Assembly: GCF_000005505.3 (NCBI RefSeq)
Contig: NC_016134.3
Span: 17,590,624 to 17,654,623, forward strand
Direction: 5' to 3'
DNA from: Brachypodium distachyon
Lineage: Eukaryota > Streptophyta > Magnoliopsida > Poales > Poaceae
Length of the DNA: 64,000 nucleotides
Shown: one piece after another, positions 22,904 to 33,978 of the stretch
Layout: each line of letters opens with the position of its first letter
Position numbering within the stretch: the stretch's first letter is position 1
Translations under genes and position numbers: made by a program
Notes under the pieces: model-generated
What the model was told of the DNA's origin: nothing
Database searches by the model: none
Seen by the model: only the letters and a program-made list of their open reading frames with translations

Positions 22904-24204
22904 CTTCTTTTTTCTGATCCATAGCCATGGTTTATTGTAACAATCATGTAACAGATGGGGCTCTGTTATGTTGACATGCAGAGCCATGAAGGGCTGCTGT
23001 GTTGTTAATCTAGAAATGTAATGTTTATCTGAAACAACCATAAGTAGCGAGTACCAAAAGTGTTACATTGAATGTACTCCCGTGGATTTGTATAGAATCT
23101 TATATAAATTCACGTCACTTATTTTGGGACGGAGGGAGCAGAAGATACTATAACTAGTTGGCCAAAGAAAAATGTTGTGTGAAATCAAGGTAGTTGTTTA
23201 TTTTCTAAGGAAAATCGACATCATTTTGATGACACATTTAAACTAGTTTTTTTAAAATCACATTTGTACTGGTATTCTACCATGTTCTTTATTAAAAAAA
23301 AGTTTGTACTAAGAGTATGGACCTAAATAAGCACCGAGATGGCGAGATAGCGATTGCTTCAGACTCGGTCAGTACAAAATTCACTTACTAACTATGTTTC
23401 AATTATATGTATATTTGGGTTTGTCTTAAGTCTAAGCTTGTCGATTTTCACTAAGTTTTTAAAAGAAAACTCAATTATTTACAACACCAGCATTAGGACT
23501 ATTATCATTTATCAATTATGTTTTTATATGTGCTTGTTTGGTGTCGTTACATATGTTGTTATTTGTTTCGGTTTTGCTATTTTTTAGGTGACCGAGAAAT
23601 AACTATTTCTTAGTCGATGATAACAACATTTTGATTCAATCATTGAGATTCATGTAAGATTAATGTATGTCTGATGGATAAGAAAATTTTAATTGGATGA
23701 CTACGATTGTTGGCTGAAAAATAACTATTTTTTAGATGACTGAGAGATAGACACTCCATATTTGTTTCTACAAACACGATCAAAGTTGAGAAAAAATGAC
23801 TTACATATTAAGAAACAGAGCGAGTGTTAATTTTCATATTCCTGGCGTATTTACAATAATACCGTATATCCCAAATGCTGAGCACGATCAGGAAGAACCC
23901 TGCTAGGTTGTGGGAGTAGTATGCAAAGATTGAATAGGAATACCCCCTTTTGATAGGGAAAAAAACATAGATTACGTACCAGAAAATCGCTGTTATTAAC
24001 TGCTGATGGTTACAAACACTTCATTAAGAAACGTGGAGCAGAGATTGTCTCGACAGAGTAAATAAAGAAACGTGGAGCTGAGTCAAGTGAGTCCAGATAG
24101 AAAGTATCAACACATGCATGTGGTATCCCAAATTCTTCACCATAAATTAAGCTCGGTTATTTATTTTATATATGCACAAAGGATTCTTATAATATTCCGC
24201 CTTA
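22904..24204. other. Helicase 3' UTR and AT-rich intergenic sequence
   Basis: The first ~150 bp are the helicase 3' UTR. A truncated Stowaway-like segment lies at about 23073-23137, ending ...TTTTGGGACGGAGGGAGCAG. From about 23385 to 23830 there is AT-rich, probably MITE-derived sequence with TAAGTCTAAGCTTGTCGATT near its left end and AAGAAACAGAGCGAGTG near its right. No gene is supported. Confidence 0.45.
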
Positions 24205-24209
24205 CCTAA

Positions 24210-25023
24210 TGTCGGAGCACAGGTCTCCGGCACCGGAGATGCCGAGCACCCCTTTTTTAGTTCGGTGGAGGGCGAGGCGATAGCTCCGGCGATCGCCGGC
24301 GTGACGGTAGACACGAAGTGTAGACACAAGAATTTACCCAGGTTTGGACCACCCGGAGGTGTAATAACCTACATCCTGTTTTGGAGTTGTATTTCCTTTT
24401 ATGAGTGTTACAGGTTGCCGGGGAGTTCCTGTGCTTTGCTACTTGTCCCTCTAAGGGCTTGACTACTTGGGTGAATGCTGAACCCTTTGATCGGTGACAT
24501 TGGTTCTCTTTTTATAGACAAGGGGATACCACAGGTGCCAAAGCATGCAGCGTGACACGTTTTTTCAGACGCGTGTCACAGCCACATGAAATACATTTCT
24601 ACTCATCCATGCTGGACGCCATGCAGCGCCCGTTCCACTGTACATGGTAGAAAAAATGGTTCATAGGGTAGTCACCTGCCGATGAGACTCCTGTCAGTGC
24701 ATTAAATGCACTGTGCCCGCTGTCTTGTCATGTCTTCACTGTTCTGCGGGCCCCGCCTGCATGCCCGAGCGTGGGTTGCTGGGGTGCCCCTTCCCGGCTA
24801 GCGCACCCGGCTAGTTGCCAGGAGGCGTTTTTTCAGCTTTCCGGGACCGGGGTTCCCGAGGGCTTCTTGTACTCGGCCCTTAGCTTCACCTTCACCAAGG
24901 GTCGTCTCCTCGAGGCAGACTTTCCGGACTCATCGCTTCCCAAGAGGCCTTCCTGACGGGGCTTCGTCATTGGCGACCCACGCGTCCCGTATCAGTGGGA
25001 CCTCGTGGGCCACTGGTACGACA
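24210..25023. mobile_element. Solo LTR (814 bp) with 5-bp target duplication
   Basis: The sequence starts TGTCGGAGCACAGG and ends ...GGTACGACA, so the termini are the short inverted repeat TGTCG/CGACA expected of an LTR. The same five bases CCTAA stand immediately outside both ends (24205-24209 and 25024-25028). There is no internal coding region and no second LTR, so unequal recombination probably removed the retrotransposon body. I cannot assign a family. Confidence 0.85.
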
Positions 25024-25133
25024 CCTAATTGGGCCATGGCCGGGAACCTCCCTTTTCCAAAAAAAAAGAAGAAAAAACTGGGCCATATCAAGTAAGCCAT
25101 GATCTTATTGCCTCAATCGGGCATAAGAAGTTA

Positions 25134-25768
25134 CTAGTACAGTGCCCGTGCGTTGCCACGGTCTCTTAAACACCTGCACACGAAAATTCATGTTTATAGA
25201 AAAAAACAACAATTTCATTTGACTCAAGCAACCAGAGGGCATGTGGCAGCTCCCCATGTGCGCAGAGCGCTCGCAGCACCATGCTCGGGTCGGCGGAGGA
25301 CGTGGAGGCCGCCGTCGTTGAAGCTGACGACACTGAGACGGTGGCGCGAGGAGGCCAGGCGGGCCAGGAGCTGAGGCGCTTGTTCCGCGGGCGCGTGGAC
25401 GTGACTGTTGCGGGGAGCGGACGGAGGCGAGGAGGGGCAGGGGAGGGTACAGGTGGTGCTTGGTCGGCGTAGGAGCTAGACACACACAGCAGCCGCCACC
25501 ACTCGGATCTGAGGTCCCCGGTGCTGCCGCCCGCCTTTGTGCCATGGGCGTCGGGCGGCACAGAGCGCAGGAGGCAGCTGGATGGATGGCGCGGAGCATT
25601 GCTAGAGGCCTAGAGTTTCCTCTATCTTTCGTGGGGACTGGCCCACCGGGGAGAAAAGACATGTTCGAACTGTGGGTTGATTCTTGAAAAACAGAGGAGA
25701 CAAAACGCAAATATGTCTGGCGGACGACGACGAAAGAAACACTCCTACCTTTATTATTATTATTAGGT
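25134..25768 (-). mobile_element. Probable short non-autonomous Helitron
   Basis: Read on the minus strand, the element ends with a hairpin (CCGTG-GCAACG-CACGG) followed 8 bases later by CTAG at 25137-25134 and then T. This is the diagnostic Helitron 3' end. The presumed 5' end is near 25768, where the minus strand reads CTAATAATAATAATAAAGG, but a proper TC start is not obvious, so that border is approximate. The internal GC-rich part (about 25240-25560) may be captured sequence; I do not recognise it. Confidence 0.6.
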
Positions 25769-26087
25769 GCAGAAAAACAACAAGGTCGATCGGTCAGCGT
25801 CATATTCTGTGAACACAAAAACAGTGCTTTTCTGATACAAATCTCTGCTTCTTGGATATTTCAGGTGTTTTTTTACTATGGTGCACCGCCCCTAGTGAAG
25901 GAGCTGCGTGGATCGCTCAGGAATTCTCAAGAAAGACCGGCACAAAATTTGAGTTTCATAAGGAGAACTTTTAATTTCTTCGACCAAACCAGACTAAATA
26001 AGTTTTTCCTTTAGTCCAGAAACTGAAACTGTGTTAATTTAGCACATAAGAGTGTTTTGTGCATATACATACGAAAAGCGGAGGCAA
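25769..26087. other. Short spacer between two Helitron-like elements
   Basis: AT-rich sequence with no ORF of note and no transposon ends that I can see. Confidence 0.3.
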
Positions 26088-27541
26088 TCTATACATATCT
26101 AAAAAGCACGGACAGTTCGAACGCGTTTTGGTCGCCTGTCAAACTAGCTTCGTCTGCCCGGTACCGCTTCGTCATGACTCGACAGCCCCGGAAATAAAAC
26201 CGTCGCACGGCGCCGCTTCTCCGCTGCTCTCCCGTTGCTGCGCTCTGCCTTAGCGCCGTGCGGCCGCCTCCTCCGCCGCCGCCCCGCGCCTCTCTCATCT
26301 GCAGAGGACGATGCCGCCGCAGAGCAGTCCCTGCCCTTCGCGTCGAGGGAAACGAGGCGCCACCCGTAACCTTCCCCTACCCCTCCCGATACCTCCTTCA
26401 AGGTCGCCATACACTGAGAGCCCCCCCCCCCCCCCCCGCCCTGCCACATCTCACGCTGGCTCTCCATCATGCTGGCACAGACACAACCGCCTGTCTGCCG
26501 CAGCCCCGCGGTCGAAGTCTTCCCAACCCGTAGTCCCCAAGCGATGGCCGAGGAGCGGGGCCACCCCCAAACTCTGGTTCCTCCTCATCTTCTCCTCTGC
26601 AAGGGCATCCCGACCACCAGGTTCCGGTTTCTCCGTCCACTCAGATGTACTCCGCTGACGGGAACAACTAGCTATTCCAACATGTAGATGTGATTAATGG
26701 CCTATTGCAAGCTTATTCATGCCAACAACGTGTTCGGTGAAATCCCAACAAGGATATAAATGTGAGTGAGAAGTTTTTTTTTCCATTACTTGGTATTACT
26801 TTGGTCTATTGATTTCTTCCAAAATAGTACAGTAGTACATTTAAATCAGATAGTGTTTTTTCGCTTCAAAATAGTAAACTTATAGTCACCAGTAATAATA
26901 AATCTGATTTTTTTGAACCCTGCTTTTGCTATTAGAATATCCGTCTAGAAATATTTGTGTGTTGTTTCTAGCTTGGAGATTCATGAAGACGATATATGTC
27001 TTAGCACTTGGAGCTTGTTATTGTTTTTACAGAAGTTTATTATTGTTTATTATTTTTTATAAGATTAGTGAGAAGAAAATATGATCAATAATCTTGCAAA
27101 GAGTTCAATACATGCTTTCCCTGCTGCAGTAACTGGTTTATCCATGGAGATCTAGGGCCTTCTAATATATTCTTGCCATCCTTGTCTGAACTATAGTTTC
27201 AAATGACAGATCCCAATATGTGCCAAATTATCTGCAAAATAGTTGGTACCAAGAAAGAAGGGAAGGAGCTCAAGGAAAAAAAATTAAGGATGAATATCGC
27301 GTGAACTATAAGGACTATATATTTATCATCTTAGTTCGGTTCGTGTGGAGTTATGGAGTATATGTTGCACACTGTTTTTCATACTTTTATCAACTGTAAC
27401 TGGGATAGAACATGGCACCATGAACTGTTCAATGTGCAAAGAGAAGAAAAATAGACGAAATGTCAGTGCATAACGATGGAGAATTGCTGAAAATACGCTG
27501 CACTCCGTGCAGCGTGGCAGGCCACGGGGCAAAACGGCTAG
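26088..27541 (+). mobile_element. Probable non-autonomous Helitron with GC-rich captured sequence
   Basis: The 5' end reads A|TCTATACATATCTAAAAAGC at 26088, close to the usual TC-TATAC-A...AAAAGC start of grass Helitrons. The 3' end has a hairpin CGTGG-CAGG-CCACG (27513-27526) followed by GGGCAAAACGG and CTAG at 27538-27541, then T. The flanking A and T fit insertion between A and T. The GC-rich part 26150-26660, with a run of about 16 C near 26423-26437, looks like captured genic DNA, but I cannot name a source. There is no Rep/helicase ORF. Confidence 0.6.
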
Positions 27542-29189
27542 TATATAAAAGTATATCAAAGTAAGCATTGCTTAATTGCTTTTTTAGATCAACAAGGGGC
27601 TTTTGACCCCCCATACCATTAATCATGTAATCGAGTGCAGTACAGTACATCATCTGAGAAGGGAAGACACACATAACATTTAAGATCGACTTAGCCTTCG
27701 TTCGGTTGTAAAGATCGCTGTGGGGATTGGCAGAAAATGTTAAGATTCTCTGCCAATCCTCTCCAATGCCCCAAGGATGGGTGGAACTGAACTGGTGAAG
27801 GAACTGAACATGCCTAGATCAGGGATCAAAGAGATCAACCGTTCAAAAGCTCACATCTCTCTTTTTTGCGAATGCAAAAGGGCGGGCTTGGAGCAAAGAG
27901 CTTCTGGGTATCAGACAGGGGTGCCACCATCGATGCGGGGCTCCGAGGCGCAGATGCAGTGCCGCAGCGGGGCTTGAGATGGCGAGAGACTACCTGTGCA
28001 TCGAGGCGTGCAGTAGTCTGCCGGAGCCATTGCTTGATTGTGACCAGTTGGTGTCAGAGTTTCAGTTTTTGCTCTCGAAAAATAATCAAATGTCCCCGTG
28101 CAGATATTCTCTTCTCAGATATTACATGTGTAAGTGGCATGTGGAGGAGCTTGATGACCTGGCTAGGTCACGAAAAACACACACAAAAAAAAAAATAGGT
28201 CAGGAAAACACAATTTTTGGCAAGCAGAAGAAAGTTTGTCCATTGCAAGAAGGAAATAGACCTTTTGTGGCCGCTATATAAGTTGCGTGTTGTAGGGTGC
28301 AGGCCAAATTTGAGAAATGTGCAATTTTTTCCTAAATGGATATTGGTTAGCCTTAGTTTTTGTTCTAATGGTACTCTCATCAATTTATTTGCACTTCGAG
28401 TCCTTCAACTCGACTGCACAATCAACGGCGTGAACACATGCCGGAAAGAAGCTTTTTTGGTGCATCAAAAAGATGCCAGTGTATATTTAATATTTATTAT
28501 CTCGATATCACTCGGTCGCACCCCACCCGTATACTATAGGTCACGCTTATCTGAGTTATGTCAAAGCCTTTTTTTTATCTTTCAAAAACTTCTCCCTGAA
28601 TGTAAGGGGCAATATTTTTTGTTGAATTGGTGAAAACTTAAAATCAAAATTTTATAAAACATTTGATTTGAATTGAACTAACACCAATGGGAATTTAAAT
28701 TTTAGTTCCCTTGGCAATCCAATCTTTTTAGTATTTTATTTGGATTTGACATATGAAAAAAAATGCACTGTTCAAATTTCTAATTTCAGAGTTGATTTGA
28801 TATTTAATAAAAATTGTTTGATTTCGTAGCTTTTCTGTGTTTTCTGTTTAATTGCTTGGGCTAAAATCCACCCATTCACCCAATGCAACTCTATTCTCTG
28901 TTTAATGCCGAGCGGGGGCACCGGCTCGGGTGCAAAACCTCGCGGGCCAGTACTGTCAGCGGCCCAACCCAAAAAACAAACCCTATTTGCCCCTCTCTAT
29001 CTGAGCTTCGCCAACTTCCACCCCGAATCGCCGCCGGAACCACCCCTCTCACCGGCGACTTCCACCCCCGAACCTGCCACCGCGTAGATCTTCCTTTGCC
29101 GCGGGCCAGTTCCCGCACCCCGTCGGTGCCCACCCGGCGGCCACCTCCTCACTTCTTGCTCGCAAGATGTTCGGCAATTTGCCAAGGCC
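27542..29189. other. Intergenic region before the PIF/Harbinger relic
   Basis: No gene recognised. AT-rich sequence at 28560-28860 gives way to a GC-rich leader (28900-29189) that probably belongs to the transposase-bearing element. A 138-aa ORF at 28217-28633 has no family features and unremarkable composition. Confidence 0.35.
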
Positions 29190-30503
29190 ATGGATTCAGA
29201 CGACGAAGAGATGCTCGCCGCGCTTTTTGACGAGGAAGTCACCGCTGCCGATGATGTTGCCTCCGACGGTGAACAGGAGCATCCACTCATCGTCTCGTCG
29301 CTTCTTGGCCTCATCGTCGAAGATGTAGAGCGGCCGGGAAGGGGAGGATCGAGGAAGGGCCGCCGCAAGAGAAAGGCCAGGCAAAGGATGGAAGGCTACT
29401 GCATGCCGTACGCCGACTACTTCGCCGATGATCCGTTGGACAACGATGTGATCTTTCGGCGCCGTTTCAGAATGTCTTGGAAGCTCTTTTTGAAGATCGT
29501 CGATTACCTCCGGGAGTATGACGATTACTTCAAATTGAAGAGGGACGCCGTCGGCACACTCGGTTTGACATCAATTCAGAAATGCATGGTATCCCTCCGT
29601 TTGCTTGCTTATGGAATTCCTGCCGATACACAGGACGACTACCTCCGCATGGCCAAGTCCACGGCCATCGAGTGCATGTACAGGTTCTGTAGGGCAATTG
29701 TGGCGGTGTTTGGAGAGCAGTACTTAAGGACACCCACTGCAGAAGACACAGCTCGGATCATGGCACAGAATGCAGAAAGAGGATTCCCAGGTATGCTTGG
29801 CAGCATCGACTGTATGCATTGGTCATGGAAGGACTGACCATTTGCACACCAGGGCATGTATAAAAGCCACAAAGGATCATGCAGTGTGGTGCTTGAGGCG
29901 GTGACCGATCGGGATCTGTATATTTGGCATGCCTTCTTCGGTATGGCAGGATCGCACAATGACATAAATGTGCTGCGATGCTCGAATGTGTTTGCCAAGC
30001 TCGTTGAAGGTACTGCTCCCCCAGTGAACTATGAGATAAATGGCCATGTGTACATCAAGGGACACTACCTGGCAGATAGCATCTATCCAAGATGGTCGAC
30101 CTTTGTGAAGACAATCTCAAATGCACCCACATGAGGAGCAAGATCTTGGTTTGCGATGCAACAGGAAGCATGCAGGAAGGATGTCGAGCGGCATTTGGTG
30201 TGTTGCAGGCTCGATTTGCCATCGTCCGGTACCCTGCTCTCACTTGGTCGAAATCAGATGTGGGAGGTCATGACTGCCTGTGTGATCATGCACAACATGA
30301 TCATTGAGAGCGAGTGGGAATGTCCGATGTTTGACACTGAACCGTATCAACGGATGGGTCCTCTAGCCAATGTGAATCATGAGGTGCCGGCCGCCTTTGC
30401 TGCTTTCCTCGCTCGGCGGCAAGAAATTCGAGACGCCGGTACTCATCGGCAACTTCAAGATGATCTGGTCAAGCATTTATTGAGTCTCCGAGGAAACGTC
30501 TAG
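29190..30503 (+). pseudogene. PIF/Harbinger (ALP1-like) DDE transposase, decayed
   Basis: One frame from ATG 29190 to TAG near 30503 encodes a whole plant Harbinger-type nuclease, interrupted by TGA at 29835 and TGA at 30132. Near 30190 a base is missing (VERAFGVLQARF appears only in another frame) and near 30254 the frame returns, so two compensating indels lie between. Landmarks in order: acidic N-terminus, F(R)[51 protein letters not shown] (first catalytic Asp), [13 protein letters not shown] (second Asp), ACRKDVE (catalytic Glu), MTACVIMHNMIIE and LQDDLVKHL. The third-catalytic-residue segment is scrambled by the indels. GGAACGGTTGGAGTTGCTC at about 30670-30690 looks like a Harbinger terminal motif; the left end was not found. 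Confidence 0.85.
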
Positions 30504-31596
30504 TTTTTCTTATTTATTTGTTTGAATTTAATTAAATTTGTTTGAGATGTAATTCAAAACTGATCAAATAATGTAAAATTTGGTTTGGGGTACCGACTGG
30601 ACCTTAAAAACAAATTCTAGCCGGCACCCTTTCTATGACCGAAAAAAGTGACAGGCCGGATGTGAAATGGGGAACGGTTGGAGTTGCTCTTGCTTCCCCG
30701 GCTGCTCCCCTGGCAAGCGTTGCTCCCGGCTGCATGGCCCGCGCCAGCCCAGGAAGCATCCAGAGAACAAAGCCCCTCGTCTTTGAGGCTCGATCCCGAG
30801 TCACAACCATGACATCCAGACCAAACAATCGCTCCAGCTACCACCGCACCGTGCCGTCTCCGCGTGCGAGCATCACGTCCGCGCAACCTCGAGACTTTGT
30901 GTTAGCTAGGTAGGGTATGCGCCTATGCGGACCAATTAGGCTTTACTGAAATCGAGTGCGCACTGGACAGCAAATGCCTAGTTGATTCTTGGGCTTTACT
31001 GGACTAGTAGGCTTTCTTCGCACCAATGTACCATCTAAGAAAAAAAATCTAAGAAAATGCTTATTCTCAATAAATCTAAGAAAATGTTTTTTTTCCTTGC
31101 GCTTGATTAACGCTAGTGCGGGCTGAACTTTTTCCTTTTTTATTTTTGGTGTTTGGCTTTTTGAATTGCCGCTCGCTGTGATGATCTATCTGGAATTCTA
31201 TTGTTGGATTGTTGACAGTCTGCTCCTATGTAAATAATAGATCTTCTTCCAACATTTCGTACATGCAGTTCGGTTCCTTTTCTAAAACTCGGTCTCAAAT
31301 ATACCAAAGCTTGAGAATCTACACAATATCCACATTCCCTGGAGTTTTGGGTAGCAATTCATATGATCGAGTAAAGTGCTGGTTTCAATCTGCAATCAAT
31401 ACGACATTCATGGAAATAAATTGCTTTCTGTGATTGAAGCTTTCTCAATGAACAGGGTGCCCAAATGATTTCTTTTCAAACAAGATCATATATTAATGAA
31501 TAAAATACAGCACTAGTTTATAAACTCAGAACGAATGCACAGTTTAGTTCACGAGCTAAGAAAACACACGCAAAGCCCTAAACTGGCATTAGTGTA

Positions 31597-31632
31597 CTCC
31601 CTCCGTTCCCCATTAATTAGGAACAAAAGGAG
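31597..31632. mobile_element. Minimal 36-bp Stowaway-end palindrome
   Basis: CTCCCTCCGTTCCCCATTAA and the following bases to ...GGAACAAAAGGAG lie between TA dinucleotides. Only the terminal repeats remain, with almost no internal sequence. Confidence 0.55.
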
Positions 31633-31932
31633 TAACACCTAGGTCCAAAAGCAGTTCAGGTGGTTAATTCTAGCCACGTGGCAGCCACATCGGCTTAAAC
31701 CAAAACCGTAGGTTGCCGTTAGCGTTTCTTATGGTGTTTTGCAAAAAATTAACAGCAATTTGCGGAGAATTATGTTAAATTTTAGCTAATTCAACAATAA
31801 CCTGCAAAGAATTATGTTATTTTTTTCCTATAATTATGTGAATTTTTTGCAAAAAAACCCTCAAGAAACCCAACAGCAATGACTGGAATTAATCCTGCCG
31901 AACTGTTTTTGGACTTAGGTGTTACACTAATA

Positions 31933-32038
31933 CTCCCTCTAATCCTAAATTGTTGTCGAAATATTACATGTATGTAGACGATTTTTAAGAATTTCATATT
32001 TAGACAAATTTGGGACAAGAATTTAGAATCGGAGTGAG
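31933..32038. mobile_element. Stowaway-type MITE
   Basis: Between TA dinucleotides. The left end CTCCCTCTAATCCTAAATTG pairs with the right end GAATTTAGAATCGGAGTGAG. It has the internal TGTCGAAATATTACATGTA block also seen at 5324-5436. Confidence 0.8.
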
Positions 32039-32123
32039 TACTAGTTTAGGACTTTATGTGTGTGTGTTTTGAGTTTGTGGACTAAACTGTATGTTCTCTC
32101 CGAGCTTATGGAATAGTGATGTA

Positions 32124-32234
32124 CTCTCTCCGTTCCATAATTCTTGTCTGAAATTTGTTCAAAAATGTATGTATCTATTCTTAAAAAGTGTCTACATACA
32201 TGTAATATTTCGACAAAAATTATAAAACGGAGAA
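32124..32234. mobile_element. Stowaway-type MITE, opposite orientation to its neighbour
   Basis: Between TA dinucleotides. The left end CTCTCTCCGTTCCATAATTC pairs with AATTATAAAACGGAGAA. The internal block TACATGTAATATTTCGACA is the reverse complement of that in the MITE at 31933-32038. Confidence 0.8.
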
Positions 32235-32559
32235 TATATTAATCAACCACAATATTTTTATAATCAATACCGCACTACGACCATGTTGGCATGCCACCGG
32301 GAAGAAAGACATGTCGCTGTGGAAATTGGAACCCATCTATGAGAACGGAGGGGATTCGGATGAAATGATTAGATGAGGTTATTCGTAGCAGAATTTTTGG
32401 CTTAAAAAAACAAAATTTTCATTAAATAGAGTCAAAACAGTCGAGGAAAATGGAAACCGGGGGTTCGATTTTCGCATGCACCGAAGCCTCCACTTTTTAC
32501 AGCGTAAAATGAGTACGTGTCACACGCGATAACTCTGAGCCCCTTGGCAGTAGGCAGTA

Positions 32560-33105
32560 GGGACGGCCCAATGTTGACACTTCTGCGAAATCCAGATTAG
32601 AAGTATAGAACAATGGGACGGTGGGGCCACAGCGGGGAACGTGGGTTGGACTCCAACAAAACCGGAACCCCTCAGACTCCCAAAACCATGGACGCCGCCG
32701 CTTGTTTTCGTAGACAGCCAGATGTTGACACCCACCGCAGGCGCAGGGAGATCCACCGAAAGTTCCCGGCCCCCTCCAGTTTGGAAGCTAAAATCCATTT
32801 TCTCGGACGCGGCGTGCTGCGAGAGCCGAAGCCCCCGGTGAGCACGAGGCGGGCCCCGCAAGCAGTCCATCCCGCTCTCTGGTATCTGCGTCTCCCATTG
32901 TTTTGGCCCCCCGGCGCCGCGAATCCGCCTTTGCCAAAACCACTGGCGCCCAACCCACTTTATAAACGAGCCCCCCGCTCTTTCTGTCCTCCATCATCTC
33001 CAATCACCACCAGTAGTACTATTTCCAATTCCAAGTCCCCAGCATATTTTGATCTCCGAAAAACTCCGGCGCCGATTTGATAAGCGCTAGTACTCCGCCG
33101 CGAAG
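32560..33105 (+). promoter_or_regulatory. Conserved promoter and leader of LBD copy 1
   Basis: The TATA box TATAAA is at 32961-32966, about 140 bp before the start codon. Sequence here is strongly conserved with the region before LBD copy 2, including GGACTCCAACAAAACCGGAA, CATTGTTTTGGCCC and CACTGGCGCCCAACCCACTT just before the TATA box. The 155-aa ORF at 32613-33080 crosses the TATA box and is not a credible gene. Confidence 0.7.
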
Positions 33106-33978
33106 ATGCGGATGAGCTGCAACGGGTGCCGGGTGCTGCGCAAGGGGTGCAGCGAGGGCTGCACCATCCGGCCGTGCCTGGAGTGGATCAAGAGCCCCGA
33201 CGCGCAGGCCAACGCCACCGTCTTCCTCGCCAAGTTCTACGGCCGCGCCGGGCTGCTCAACCTCCTCGCCGCGGGACCCGACGACCTCCGCCCGGCGCTC
33301 TTCCGCTCGCTGCTCTACGAGGCATGCGGCCGGATGGTGAACCCGATCTACGGCTCCGTCGGGCTGCTCTGGTCCGGCCGCTGGGAGGCCTGCCAGGCCG
33401 CCGTAGAAGCCGTGCTCAAGGGGGAACCAGTCGTTCAGGTCTCCTCCGAGGCCGTCCCCTCCGCGCAAGCCACCCCGCCCCTCAGGGCCTACGACATCCG
33501 CCATGTCGCCAAGGACCCAGAGGCCGCCGATCCGCTGCGTGTCTCGCGCGCTGGACGCACCAGATTCAAGCGCGGCGCCTCGTCCTCCACCTCCAAAACA
33601 AAGAAGGTCAGCGCCAGCGCCGGTGCAAAGAGCTTCTCTCCCGCCCCAAGGCAGGAATCAGAGCAGGCGCCGAGCCACGAGGAGTCGGCCGGCAGCCACA
33701 ACCACGGCCATGTTGATGACGAGGGCATGATGATGGGAGTCGAGCAAACGCGGGAACAGTCGGATCAGGACACCGAGGCTGAGGCGGGCTCGCACGTCAG
33801 CCAGGCCGAGCAGAGCCCTGTGCCGCCGATGCGGCAGGAGGAGATCGGGCTGGAGCTGACGCTCGGGCTGGAGCCGTCGGTCACGCGCGTGGCGAGGTCG
33901 CCGCTGGCACCCTTAGACCTCAGCGGATTGAGCGCCGAATCGAGCCACATCGGCCTGGGGCTTGCGCTGCCGGCGTGA
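33106..33978 (+). CDS. LOB-domain (class II, LBD41-like) transcriptional regulator, copy 1
   Basis: Single exon, 290 aa, starting [10 protein letters not shown]. The LOB zinc motif C-x2-C-x6-C-x3-C is at residues 4, 7, 14 and 18. It is followed by the GAS-type block [15 protein letters not shown] and the conserved [20 protein letters not shown], ending near VEAVLKG. The C-terminal half is low-complexity, with an LxLxL (EAR-like) motif LELTL at about residues 249-253, suggesting repressor activity. LOB proteins are plant-specific nuclear DNA-binding regulators. Class II members act in metabolic responses (LBD37-39 in nitrogen, LBD41 in hypoxia), but which applies here is not known. [17 protein letters not shown] and AKFYGRAGL resemble LBD40/41/42 most. 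It is a tandem duplicate of 37314-38216. Confidence 0.93.
   Translation: MRMSCNGCRVLRKGCSEGCTIRPCLEWIKSPDAQANATVFLAKFYGRAGLLNLLAAGPDDLRPALFRSLLYEACGRMVNPIYGSVGLLWSGRWEACQAAVEAVLKGEPVVQVSSEAVPSAQATPPLRAYDIRHVAKDPEAADPLRVSRAGRTRFKRGASSSTSKTKKVSASAGAKSFSPAPRQESEQAPSHEESAGSHNHGHVDDEGMMMGVEQTREQSDQDTEAEAGSHVSQAEQSPVPPMRQEEIGLELTLGLEPSVTRVARSPLAPLDLSGLSAESSHIGLGLALPA

Larger units (their letters stand above)
30504..32550. other. Intergenic region with several Stowaway MITEs
   Basis: AT-rich. It holds a 36-bp Stowaway-end palindrome (31597-31632) and two fuller MITEs (31933-32038 and 32124-32234). No gene is supported. Its right end grades into the conserved promoter block of the first LBD gene. 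Confidence 0.5.

Noticed and set aside
25105..25818. 237-aa minus-strand ORF
   Set aside because: It spans the Helitron end and flanking DNA and has no recognisable domain; probably compositional.
32613..33080. 155-aa ORF just before the first LBD gene
   Set aside because: It crosses the TATA box, and the reading frame is not conserved in the duplicated promoter before copy 2.
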